Part shown: in pieces, positions 1 to 6,479 of the stretch | Layout: every line of letters starts with the position of its first letter | Numbering within the stretch: position 1 is the stretch's first letter | Assembly: GCA_017549745.1 (NCBI GenBank) | Contig: JAFYUA010000157.1 | Span: forward strand, 1-6,479 | From: Clostridia bacterium | GTDB lineage: Bacteria; Bacillota; Clostridia; UMGS1810 | Direction: 5' to 3' | Length of the DNA: 6,479 nt | Program-made: the position numbers and the translations under genes | Notes under the pieces: generated by a model | Seen by the model: the letters and a program-made list of their open reading frames with translations, nothing else | Databases searched by the model: none | What the model was told of the DNA's origin: nothing

Positions 1-481
1 CATAGCCTTCTGCCCAAGGAGACACGGGGTCAGCTATGGTAACGGGAATGCCAAGGTCATAGATGCCTGCCACTCTCACAACGATTGCACATGCCTGCTC
101 ACGGGTCACGGGAGAGTCACCGCGGAAGGTGCCATCTTCAAAACCATTGATATAGCCTGCTTTTTTGGCAATCTTAACATGAGAATAATACCACTTGTCA
201 GGAGTTACATCAGAAAAGCCTGTTTCATCTTCCTGAGTGTAGCCATATATGTTGTTTACCATTTTGCAAAGCTCTGCTCTGGACACACCTCTGTTTGGAG
301 CAAAGGTGCCGTCACCATTGCCGCTTACTATGCCTGCAGCAGCAAGGATATTGATGGCTTTGCCCTGCATGGAATTTGCATCAACATCGGAAAAGGATAC
401 CTGAGTTTCTGCTGCAAAAGCAATGGCAAAGCTTGGGAGTGCAAGCAATGCACAAAGAATGATTGATATGATTTTTTTCAT
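1..481 (-). CDS. SLH-domain exported protein, N-terminal part (3' end outside window)
   Basis: ATG at 481-479 opens a frame that runs off the left edge after 160 residues. Residues 1-23 form a signal peptide: MKK, a hydrophobic core IISIILCALLALPSFAI, then an AFA|AE signal peptidase I site. SLH domain 1 (about 29-80) has FSDV, GIVSGNGDGTF and a VSRAE motif (66-70). SLH domain 2 (about 88-143) has FSDV, WYYSHV, GYINGFEDGTF and VTREQ (125-129). A third SLH domain begins at about 149 with DPVSPWAEGY. Three tandem SLH domains are the usual unit that binds pyruvylated secondary cell wall polymer and holds S-layer or surface proteins on the wall; the TRAE-type motif is the known ligand-binding site. 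Here the SLH block directly follows the signal peptide, so any effector region is C-terminal and unseen. The start is supported by AAGGTGG four bases upstream of the ATG. It lies 68 bases downstream of the giant protein gene, on the same strand. Confidence 0.95.
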   Translation of the reverse strand, partial: MKKIISIILCALLALPSFAIAFAAETQVSFSDVDANSMQGKAINILAAAGIVSGNGDGTFAPNRGVSRAELCKMVNNIYGYTQEDETGFSDVTPDKWYYSHVKIAKKAGYINGFEDGTFRGDSPVTREQACAIVVRVAGIYDLGIPVTIADPVSPWAEGY

Positions 482-485
482 TTTA

Positions 486-492
486 CCACCTT
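486..492 (-). promoter_or_regulatory. Ribosome binding site of the SLH-protein gene
   Basis: On the minus strand the sequence reads AAGGTGG, then TAAA, then ATG. This near-consensus Shine-Dalgarno match at a short spacing fixes the ATG at 481 as the start. It implies the gene is translated independently rather than by coupling to the gene upstream. Confidence 0.85.
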
Positions 493-505
493 ATCTTTCT
501 TAGAT

Positions 506-539
506 ATCAATAGGCAGAACCAAAATTCTGCCTATTGAT
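506..539 (-). other. Perfect 14-bp inverted repeat (intergenic stem-loop)
   Basis: The arms 506-519 and 526-539 are exact reverse complements (14 of 14 pairs) around a 6-base loop. It begins 10 bases after the stop codon of the giant protein gene and ends 13 bases before the Shine-Dalgarno of the SLH gene. The position suits a terminator or a transcript-end or processing structure. However, no U-run follows the stem in either direction: on the minus strand the next bases are ATCTAAG (with the arm's last AT, ATATC). A classical intrinsic terminator is therefore not supported. It may be a leaky attenuator between two genes, an RNA-stabilising 3' hairpin, or a protein-binding palindrome. Confidence 0.75.
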
Positions 540-549
540 TAAAATGTTA

Positions 550-3500
550 TTAACCTTCTATTGCGCGTTTGAGTTCAATGTAGTTACCTTCGAAGTAAAT
601 TTGATAACTTTCACAATAGTTATTGTAGCCATCATCAAATTTACGCAACAGCTTGACTGCTTTACCTTCGAAGCCGACTTCAAACTCGTTATCATTTATG
701 CGTTTGAGAGTCAATGTTTTGCCCTTGACAGTCACTTCATAGGTGTTGTCATCAATCTTCACTATCTTGTCGTGAATACCGCCCAGGTCATCATATTTGC
801 CAGCGGCTGTGTCACAGAGCTTCATCAATAAATCAAACACTTCGTCTGTAGTGATATCAATACCTTTGAAGGCTTTGTTTACTGCCTTGCGGATATACTC
901 ATAATCACCTGAACCATATTCCTTGTTGAGAGGACTTGTCTTGTACCATTCGAGTGCACCATCGAGCAAAGCTGCAAATTTTTCTCTGAGCATCTGCTCT
1001 ATTGTGGTTACAATGTTATTATCGAGCTTGTCGGAGATATCGCCTGTTTCGGCATAGTCCTCAAGAATATCGGCAAGAAGATTAGCCTTTTCTACAAAGA
1101 AGTCTTCATAGTTAAGCACCAGTTCATCAAGCTCTTTGGCTGTGAGCTGCTCTGTGTACCAATTGATTGCATCGTCGCCAATGATAGCAAACTTCAGCAT
1201 GAGGTTATAATAATCACTGTAGCTCTTAAGTTTATAACCCGCAGCTTCGCTTCCGTCGAAGAATGTTTCAGGCGAAGTCATGGTCACAAGCTCTTGGAGA
1301 TACTCATTTTGTTCATAGTAGAACAATGACTTTGCTTTATCAGTAAAGCGATTGAAGTTGGTGTCATAAAGCGGAGCATATATGTCGGAAATGGGGTTGA
1401 TGACAAAGGTCATGCCTGTGTTGACAAGAGCTGCGTTGCCGTTACTATTGTCGATGAGACCCTGCTCAATCTGAGCCACAACCTCATTGTAGGGTTTATC
1501 ATAGATTGCTCTGAGAGTGGCTTCGGGATAAATCTTAAACACTTTTTCAAGCAATCCCTCGGGGGCGCCCTTGTCGGCTATGAGCTGCTCAATCTGAGCC
1601 TTTATGGCATCGTAGCTGTAGTCGTCTATCATGCCATAAATTGCTTCGAGCACAAATTTTACATCGGGCTCGATTGTGAACTGCTCACCTTCAACAAGCT
1701 CATCGACAAGTTTGTTGATGGTGTCTTCATATTTATCGGCAATGATTTCATCGATTGTCTCGTCAAGACGGGTTGTGCCACCTTCCTTACCTGGTGTATT
1801 TTTAAGATGCTCTATTGCATAGCCAACATATCCTTCAAGCAAATATATGTAGTTGTCGTGATTTTCGTCACCTTCGATAATTTCAACAACTGCAAAGTGA
1901 ATCATTTTGTCTCTTTGGTCATGATGCTTTTCATTTTCAAAAATGTCTATGATGATTTCACTCATAAATCCTTTAAAATTCAACTTGGGATCGTGAATAT
2001 CATCGGGAACAAAGTCGAAGATTTCCTTCATCACATCTTCAAAGAACTTGTTGTTACTTGCAAGCTTTGCAGCAGCTTCTTCGCTGACAAAATCAATTGC
2101 CATGTCACCGCCGAGAGCATCGAGAGTGATATTTTCGTATTTGTCGCTTGAAGCAAGAGCGTTTATAACATCGACTATGAAATCATCCTTAGGTTCCTTG
2201 AGCATATTGGCAAGCTCATCATCCATCATATCATTGAGCTCATCATCAGAATATCCTGCATTGGCAAGATTTTCTTTGATTTCTGACCATGTCATATTAT
2301 CAAGCTTGATTTTTACAATCTTCTGAATGAATACAATTGAGTTGTCAGGAACGATGTCGTCGACATATTCGGGGATATACTGCTTCACATACCTGAGAAG
2401 CTCGGCATCACCATTTGCGCCTTCAATATCGTCCTTAACCTTGTCAGCAAGAATTGATTTTACTTCATTAAACAATGCCTTGCTATCAGCATATCCAAGC
2501 TCAGAAGCCAAATTGTCAACATTGTCAATTGTGTCTATTTTGTTTTCGGCATAATCTGCAATAAGCTCAAGACCTGTTATGGGCAATGCACCTGCATAAG
2601 TGATGCCGAGCTGAGATTTAATCTGCTTTTTCACAAAATCAGAATCATTGTCGACAAGCTTTTGAGCTTCTGTGATTAAAATGTCGCGCACTGTTGAGTC
2701 TTCAAATAAATCACCGAGATCAGCATAGCCGAATTCTTTTGCCAGATCATCATCAATTTCATCAGGTGTATCTATTTTGGCTTTTACTATGTCAATGATA
2801 AACTTGCGGGCATCATCAGATGCTACAATAGCGCCATCATAATCAATGCCTGCATAATTTTTGAGATAATTTCTGACAAATGTACTGTCACTATCCATAG
2901 CGGCAATTTTTGAATTGATGATATCCGCAGCAGTAGATTTTGCCTGTTCCACAAGTGAATCGGCATTTATGCCCATGTCGTCAATTGCAGTGGCTATAGA
3001 GTCTGCATCGGCAAGCTCTTTGGCTACCATAGCCGAAATCATTTTGTAAGCAGTGGTGTAGCTATCAAATGTGATGGCGTTATTTTCATCACCGACTGCT
3101 TTTTGGAGATATGGTTTAAAGAAATCTTTCTTTTCATCATCTGTGCCTGCAGTCAGCATTGCTTCAATAGCCGAAAGCATGCCATCGTCAACGGACTTAC
3201 CGGCTAGCTTTTCAAGCTTTTCCAATGCATCGTCTTTTACAGCTACATCAGTGCTCTTGGCATCGCGCACAAGTTTATCTACAACAGCGGTGAATACATC
3301 TATGGGTTTGTTTTTAGTGGTGAAATCATAGTTATTATCACCTGTAAGCTTTTTAATGATATCTTCATAAACGGCTTTGCCTTCTTCGATTTCGTCAGAT
3401 ACTGCCGTTATGATGGCGGCACTGTTTGCTTCGGCAAAGTCATCCCATGCATTATAGCCTGCAAGCTTGGCAAGTGCATCAGCCGTTGTAACTTCATCAA

Positions 3501-6479
3501 GTTCCTTGGCTGCAAGCTCTTTTATAAATGTTTCAACATCTTTACCGTTCAAAGAGTCGGCCTTTATATCAATACCAAAGTTCTGTTTTTCTACCATTTT
3601 ATCAAAGAAATCACTATCGTTGCCAAGTCTATCATAAAGCTTGCCCATAACCGAGTTGATTACGGCATCGTCATTAAGCATATCCTCGACTACGTCATCT
3701 TTGGCAAGCTCTGCGCCTGAGGTTGCAGTCAGTTTGTCGGTGATGAACATCTTGATTACTTCATTGAGGGCTTGGTTGAAATGATCATAGGCATATCGTC
3801 TATTGTTCACATTGACCATGGGAGCTATGTGAGCATTGAAGAATTCTTCCTCAGATGTCTTATCGGAAATATATTTCTTGATTTCGTCTTTCTGCGCATT
3901 GTAGAGCGCATTAAGGTCAGCATTGCCGTCTGCATCCTTATAGCCAAGCGAGATTGCAATTTCTTCAATTGATTTGGTTTTGAGATACTCAGAAACAGCA
4001 GTCTTCACAAGCTCTTTGGTAGACATAGCTGCGATTTTATCTCTTTTGTATGACTCAAACGGAGTTCCGTCAAATGCCACACCAATAACCTTGTTGAAGA
4101 AGTCAGCATCGTTGGAGTCGCCAAGGCGATCAATCACCATATCAATAACATGTGGCTTGATATAATCTGCAAGCTTTGCCTCATCGATACCATATCCTTT
4201 GAGGCTATCCATTGTGACATCGGAGTCTTTCATGAGCGTTTTGAAGAAATCAAGAGTTTTAACGCCTTTGATTTTTTCAGCAGTGTAGTGATATGTTGTC
4301 TGAGCACCGTCGGATTTTGCATTGTAGGGTACCTCGCGGAGAGCTCTGTCAATGAGGCCATCATCTGTTTTGAGAAGTGATTTTGCCAGGTCAATGATGG
4401 TGGTCTTAGCATTGCCATTCATGGCAGCACTGTCTAATTCCACTTCAATGCCATAAATTTCCTTGATTGCAGCTTTTACAACACCCGGGTCATCGAGCAT
4501 CTTTTCACACATTTCTTCCACAAGCTTTGTGGTATTTGCACTACCGTCACTAAGAGCTTCTTTCACAGTGCCTTCAATGAGACTTTCGAGGTCGGCAATC
4601 GCCTCTGCATCGCCAGAGTTCGCAATTGACTCAAAGTAGTCGATGATAGCTTCGTGGAGAGTGTCATTGCCCTCTAAGGAGTCTTTGGCTTTGTCAATGA
4701 TGAACTTTCTGATGTTTGCCTTGTTGAGGTCGCGGTCTATAAATGATGCAAATTTCACTGTAAAGCTCTGGTCAAGGATTTCGTTGTTGCTACCGAGTAT
4801 TCCCTTTTCGCGGAGCTTGCCAAAGGCTTTGTCTCCCGCTTTTTCGATTTGCTGTCTTATAAGACTATAGCCTTCGGTGTCATAAAGTTTGCTGTCTTTA
4901 TAAAAACCATCCCAAAGGAAGTCCTTGATGGTGTCTGCCGCTCTTGTGCCGGTTTTTTTAGGATTGCTCTTTTCATCAATTGCCAGGCCCTGCTCTTCAT
5001 ATGCTTTTTTAAAGCTATATGGCAGATTTGACATTTTCACGAGCTTTGCTGTAATGGTTATTCTGGGAATTTTTATGTTGACTTTTACAATGTCGTCTGC
5101 GTCTGCAATATCGCCAGTGATTTTGATGTTGCTGTCAAATCTTTCCCACTTAATGGGAGTAGCATTCAAATCAGGCTTATAATACCAAGCTGAATTTACA
5201 GTGTGAACATAGGGATCTTGTGCATACAAAAGTGAAATGTCACTGTTTTCTTCATAACCTGCAAATGAAAGCAAATTGCCCGCAAGAGAAGAGAAAACAT
5301 TTTTATCTACAGTTGCGTTTTCGGGAACTCTTACAGTCTTGACAAGCTGATACCGGTTATTGAAAAACTGAACATTATAAAACTTTGTGTTACCCCAAAC
5401 GGCGGTCAGTGTAATCTTTGGTTCGCCTGCAGCGTCGTCATAATCCGTTATAACAAGAACATATTCTGGTGCAAACTCGTTGACTCCTCCGATGGATGGA
5501 TTTGAATACCAACTCTCTAAATCGTAGCTGTGTTCCATATCATCAATCGCCGGAAGAGTTATGGTTGCTCCGAATTTAGCCTTTTTCACATGTTTACTTT
5601 CATCTTTGAATTTGCCTTGGCCAAGTACATACTCAATGGTAACATCACATCTGTCATAATACAGCTTAAGCACAAGATTGCCGTCAGATGTTACCACACC
5701 TTCAGTGACATTATCAGCATGAGTATCTTTGAAGATATAACCTTTTACTGTTTTATCATCTTTGCTTACAAAAACCTGTGCACCGGCAAAATCTCTTTTG
5801 ATTTTTGTGAGTTCATCATGTTTTTCAAAGCTGTCAGGGGTACTGAGTGATGAAATATAATATTCGATTTTATATTCATATGTTGGATTAAAATCATAGT
5901 AAAGCTTGAAAGTCTTAATGGTGTTTTTCAAGACCTCACCTTGTCTGTCTTCTTTTTTGTATTGCTTGTTGGGAGAATACTTAATTTCATCATACTCTTT
6001 TGTGTCTAAATACTTGTCACAAGTAACAGATTCGCCTATCCTTGCATATCCTGCTTTTTCTGATTTTTTGTCGAGCTTGTAGGAATCTGAACCTGCTTCG
6101 AGCTGGAAATAATGCTCTACATTATAGTAATAAACAGGCACAAAAGTTACATTGCCTTCAATTTTATAGGTTTTGCCCTGTTCATACACCTTTTTGTTTT
6201 CTGTATCCGTAGAAAGCACCCAACCTGCAAAGGCATCATGTCCAGAGCCGTTTGGTGTGGGGAATGTGAAATTCTTTCCTGATTGTACAGAATATGTTTT
6301 ATTGGTATATCCGGCACCGTTTATGGTGACTGTGTAAGTAGAGGTCACGCCTGAATTACTACCCGGACCTCTGCCACCGCTTGGTCCTACAACGACAGGT
6401 TGGCCTGTCTCACCAATGAATGTGGCTTTGGTAATTTCACGGATGCCCACAAACGGAGCTTCGGTGCGATAGTTGTTGA
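550..6479 (-). CDS. Giant modular surface protein with InlB-type/MucBP-like repeats and a long helical repeat region (5' end outside window)
   Basis: The frame is open to the right edge: codons upstream of the GTG at 6450 read NNYRTEAPF with no stop, so this GTG is probably an internal valine and the start lies outside the window. It ends at TAA (552-550), giving 1975 visible residues. Numbering below counts from that GTG. Residues 1-14 are the tail of an unseen domain; 15-37 a Gly/Pro/Ser linker; 38-107 an InlB-type repeat with the FAGW signature; 108-188 and 190-267 MucBP-like modules ending in LYYD; 269-353 and 356-470 further InlB-like modules; 475-1890 acidic alpha-helical sequence with an ~80-residue repeat; 1892-1966 a basic beta-rich end. 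Only five cysteines are visible (144, 268, 648, 1879, 1946), as expected for an exported protein. There is no LPXTG motif, C-terminal membrane segment or catalytic motif. The family pattern suggests an adhesin or structural envelope protein. The specific function is unknown and the helical part matches no family I recognise. Confidence 0.93.
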   Translation of the reverse strand, partial: NNYRTEAPFVGIREITKATFIGETGQPVVVGPSGGRGPGSNSGVTSTYTVTINGAGYTNKTYSVQSGKNFTFPTPNGSGHDAFAGWVLSTDTENKKVYEQGKTYKIEGNVTFVPVYYYNVEHYFQLEAGSDSYKLDKKSEKAGYARIGESVTCDKYLDTKEYDEIKYSPNKQYKKEDRQGEVLKNTIKTFKLYYDFNPTYEYKIEYYISSLSTPDSFEKHDELTKIKRDFAGAQVFVSKDDKTVKGYIFKDTHADNVTEGVVTSDGNLVLKLYYDRCDVTIEYVLGQGKFKDESKHVKKAKFGATITLPAIDDMEHSYDLESWYSNPSIGGVNEFAPEYVLVITDYDDAAGEPKITLTAVWGNTKFYNVQFFNNRYQLVKTVRVPENATVDKNVFSSLAGNLLSFAGYEENSDISLLYAQDPYVHTVNSAWYYKPDLNATPIKWERFDSNIKITGDIADADDIVKVNIKIPRITITAKLVKMSNLPYSFKKAYEEQGLAIDEKSNPKKTGTRAADTIKDFLWDGFYKDSKLYDTEGYSLIRQQIEKAGDKAFGKLREKGILGSNNEILDQSFTVKFASFIDRDLNKANIRKFIIDKAKDSLEGNDTLHEAIIDYFESIANSGDAEAIADLESLIEGTVKEALSDGSANTTKLVEEMCEKMLDDPGVVKAAIKEIYGIEVELDSAAMNGNAKTTIIDLAKSLLKTDDGLIDRALREVPYNAKSDGAQTTYHYTAEKIKGVKTLDFFKTLMKDSDVTMDSLKGYGIDEAKLADYIKPHVIDMVIDRLGDSNDADFFNKVIGVAFDGTPFESYKRDKIAAMSTKELVKTAVSEYLKTKSIEEIAISLGYKDADGNADLNALYNAQKDEIKKYISDKTSEEEFFNAHIAPMVNVNNRRYAYDHFNQALNEVIKMFITDKLTATSGAELAKDDVVEDMLNDDAVINSVMGKLYDRLGNDSDFFDKMVEKQNFGIDIKADSLNGKDVETFIKELAAKELDEVTTADALAKLAGYNAWDDFAEANSAAIITAVSDEIEEGKAVYEDIIKKLTGDNNYDFTTKNKPIDVFTAVVDKLVRDAKSTDVAVKDDALEKLEKLAGKSVDDGMLSAIEAMLTAGTDDEKKDFFKPYLQKAVGDENNAITFDSYTTAYKMISAMVAKELADADSIATAIDDMGINADSLVEQAKSTAADIINSKIAAMDSDSTFVRNYLKNYAGIDYDGAIVASDDARKFIIDIVKAKIDTPDEIDDDLAKEFGYADLGDLFEDSTVRDILITEAQKLVDNDSDFVKKQIKSQLGITYAGALPITGLELIADYAENKIDTIDNVDNLASELGYADSKALFNEVKSILADKVKDDIEGANGDAELLRYVKQYIPEYVDDIVPDNSIVFIQKIVKIKLDNMTWSEIKENLANAGYSDDELNDMMDDELANMLKEPKDDFIVDVINALASSDKYENITLDALGGDMAIDFVSEEAAAKLASNNKFFEDVMKEIFDFVPDDIHDPKLNFKGFMSEIIIDIFENEKHHDQRDKMIHFAVVEIIEGDENHDNYIYLLEGYVGYAIEHLKNTPGKEGGTTRLDETIDEIIADKYEDTINKLVDELVEGEQFTIEPDVKFVLEAIYGMIDDYSYDAIKAQIEQLIADKGAPEGLLEKVFKIYPEATLRAIYDKPYNEVVAQIEQGLIDNSNGNAALVNTGMTFVINPISDIYAPLYDTNFNRFTDKAKSLFYYEQNEYLQELVTMTSPETFFDGSEAAGYKLKSYSDYYNLMLKFAIIGDDAINWYTEQLTAKELDELVLNYEDFFVEKANLLADILEDYAETGDISDKLDNNIVTTIEQMLREKFAALLDGALEWYKTSPLNKEYGSGDYEYIRKAVNKAFKGIDITTDEVFDLLMKLCDTAAGKYDDLGGIHDKIVKIDDNTYEVTVKGKTLTLKRINDNEFEVGFEGKAVKLLRKFDDGYNNYCESYQIYFEGNYIELKRAIEG
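553..777 (-). repeat. C-terminal beta-rich module with three motif copies (residues 1892-1966)
   Basis: Three short segments align: YEVTVKGKTLTLKRI (from 1904), FEVGFEGKAVKLLRKF (from 1923) and YQIYFEGNYIELKRAI (from 1949). The pattern is aromatic, E/Q, V/I, x, V/F, K/E, G, K/N, then alternating hydrophobics and a basic pair. This suggests three beta-hairpins in a small sheet. The module is rich in K and R, in contrast to the acidic helical region before it, and forms the exact C-terminus (ending RAIEG). It could be a wall-binding, capping or assembly domain; no known family is recognised. Confidence 0.6.
1438..1656 (-). repeat. Local 41-residue duplication around AQIEQ (residues 1599-1671)
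   Basis: Two segments align: EAIYGMIDDYSYDAIKAQIEQ and RAIYDKPYNEVVAQIEQ, each followed by an acidic helix end. At DNA level the 16-base string at 1462-1477 recurs exactly at 1585-1600 (ctgctcaatctgagcc), 123 bases apart. This is 41 codons, so the copies are in frame. The identity marks this as a younger or more constrained duplication than the ~80-residue repeat. Confidence 0.65.
2191..4196 (-). repeat. Diverged tandem protein repeat, period about 80 residues (residues about 753-1420)
   Basis: Predicted helical units share an opening DF(F/V) motif, a middle FI-x-D-x-x-x-x-K-(I/L)-D segment, and a closing LA-x-(E/S)-(L/F)-GY-x-D segment. The opening aromatic or leucine falls at residues 784, 870, 948, 1028, 1110, 1191, 1272 and 1351. 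The glycine of the GY motif falls at 754, 836, 998, 1084, 1160, 1241, 1319 and 1399, with one unit (near 918) where it is lost. The two most alike units are 1186-1268 and 1269-1346 (FGYADLGDLF against LGYADSKALF). Degenerate half-units appear on both sides (RKFIIDKAKDSL at about 580; KFFEDVMKEIF at about 1468). The units differ enough that nucleotide identity is low. No named family is recognised. Confidence 0.72.
5041..5646 (-). other. Two further InlB-like modules (residues 269-353 and 356-470)
   Basis: The first starts VTIEYVLGQGKF, has FGATITLPAID and LESWYSNPS in place of FAGW, and ends KITLTAVWGN, the typical terminal strand ending in W. The second starts FYNVQFFNN, has VRVPENATVDKNVF, then SAWYYKPDLNATPIKW and ITGDI, and ends RITITAKLVK. 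The second is longer and more diverged, with an insertion before the SAWYY segment. They form the junction to the helical region. The call rests on strand order and the W/Y signature. Confidence 0.55.
5650..6129 (-). other. Two MucBP-like modules (residues 108-188 and 190-267)
   Basis: Copy 1 starts YYNVEHYFQ and ends TFKLYYDF; copy 2 starts YEYKIEYYIS and ends LVLKLYYDR. Both have the layout of MucBP-like modules in gut Clostridia: a Y-x-V/I-E-Y/H-Y opening strand, a central region mentioning a tyrosine-rich turn (GYARIGE, KGYIFKD), and a closing LKLYYD strand. MucBP-type domains are linked to binding of mucin or other glycans in some lactobacilli and Listeria. Binding here is not demonstrated. 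Confidence 0.6.
6130..6339 (-). other. InlB/Listeria-Bacteroides-type beta repeat 1 (residues 38-107)
   Basis: The segment begins with YTVTINGAGYTNKTYSV, has a GKNFTFPTP strand, carries the diagnostic FAGW, and ends with YKIEGNVTFVPVYY. This order (YTVT strand, K/Y-x-V strand, P-x-P, FAGW, terminal VTF-x-P-x-Y strand) is that of the InlB B-repeat/Flg_new family (PF09479-like), an extracellular beta-grasp-like module found in tandem in surface proteins of Firmicutes. The match is by eye, not by profile search. Confidence 0.75.
6340..6408 (-). other. Gly/Pro/Ser linker in the giant protein (residues 15-37)
   Basis: The stretch GQPVVVGPSGGRGPGSNSG is low-complexity and rich in glycine, proline and serine. 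It separates an unseen upstream domain, ending in PFVGIREITKATF, from the first InlB-type repeat. Flexible linkers like this are common between adhesion modules of exported Firmicute proteins. It supports reading the window as the C-terminal portion of a longer protein. Confidence 0.7.

Noticed and set aside
490..504. Small inverted repeat TATCT-AAGAA-AGATA just upstream of the Shine-Dalgarno (minus strand).
   Set aside because: A 5-bp AT-rich stem is expected by chance in such sequence and would be unstable; no regulatory claim is supported.
506..539. Rho-independent terminator call for the intergenic hairpin.
   Set aside because: The stem is strong, but no run of T follows it on the minus strand (ATCTAAG follows) or on the plus strand (TAAAATG follows), so it is listed only as a stem-loop.
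482..549. Promoter for the SLH gene in the intergenic gap.
   Set aside because: TTGATA-like bases occur at the end of the hairpin, but no -10 box fits at a normal spacing before the ribosome binding site.
535..831. Plus-strand open frame of 98 codons, and similar plus-strand frames at 179-466, 1807-2151, 2048-2326, 3071-3331, 4150-4380 and 5530-5850.
   Set aside because: All lie antisense to two well-supported minus-strand genes, have no convincing ribosome binding site or domain, and overlap each other. They are shadows of the real coding frames.
3901..3936. EF-hand or dockerin-like calcium loop at residues 839-850 (DADGNADLNALY).
   Set aside because: Acidic or Asn residues fit loop positions 1, 3, 5 and 9, but position 12 is Tyr instead of Asp/Glu and there is no paired second loop. 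It fits as a variant of the GY-x-D end of the helical repeat.
2191..4196. CRISPR or DNA-level tandem repeat array.
   Set aside because: The periodicity is visible only in the protein; nucleotide sequences of the units are diverged, and there are no identical repeat/spacer blocks.
4230..4418. Minus-strand open frame of 62 codons in another frame inside the giant gene.
   Set aside because: It is fully nested in the helical region in a different frame and its product has no recognisable feature; the host frame shows clear protein-level repeats here.

Overview
The window looks like chromosomal DNA from a low-to-moderate-GC, Gram-positive-type Firmicute, most likely a gut-type Clostridia lineage. 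The evidence is an SLH-domain exported protein, InlB-type beta repeats and MucBP-like modules, a strong AGGTGG-like ribosome binding site, and AT-rich codon use. The genus cannot be told from this stretch. Everything coding is on the minus strand, so the window reads from high to low coordinates.

Region 6479 to 550 is one uninterrupted frame of 1975 residues that enters from beyond the right edge, so the true N-terminus is missing. It is a giant modular, probably surface-exposed protein. In order it has: the tail of an unseen domain; a Gly/Pro/Ser linker; an InlB/Listeria-Bacteroides-type beta repeat; two MucBP-like modules; two more InlB-like modules; about 1400 residues of acidic alpha-helical sequence; and a short basic beta-rich C-terminal module. 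The helical part contains a diverged tandem repeat with a period of about 80 residues. The C-terminal module is built from three copies of a beta-hairpin-like motif. No sorting signal, C-terminal transmembrane segment or SLH domain is visible in this protein, so any anchor would have to lie in the missing N-terminus or be supplied in trans.

Region 549 to 482 is a 68-base gap holding a perfect 14-bp stem-loop and the ribosome binding site of the next gene.

Region 481 to 1 is the start of a second gene: a signal peptide, two full SLH domains and the beginning of a third. It runs off the left edge. The two genes are co-directional with a short gap and no recognisable promoter between them, so they may be co-transcribed. 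A reasonable reading, which is inference, is a cell-envelope locus: a long exported fibre-like or adhesin-like protein next to a protein that binds the secondary cell wall polymer through its N-terminal SLH domains. No RNA gene, mobile element or CRISPR array was seen.
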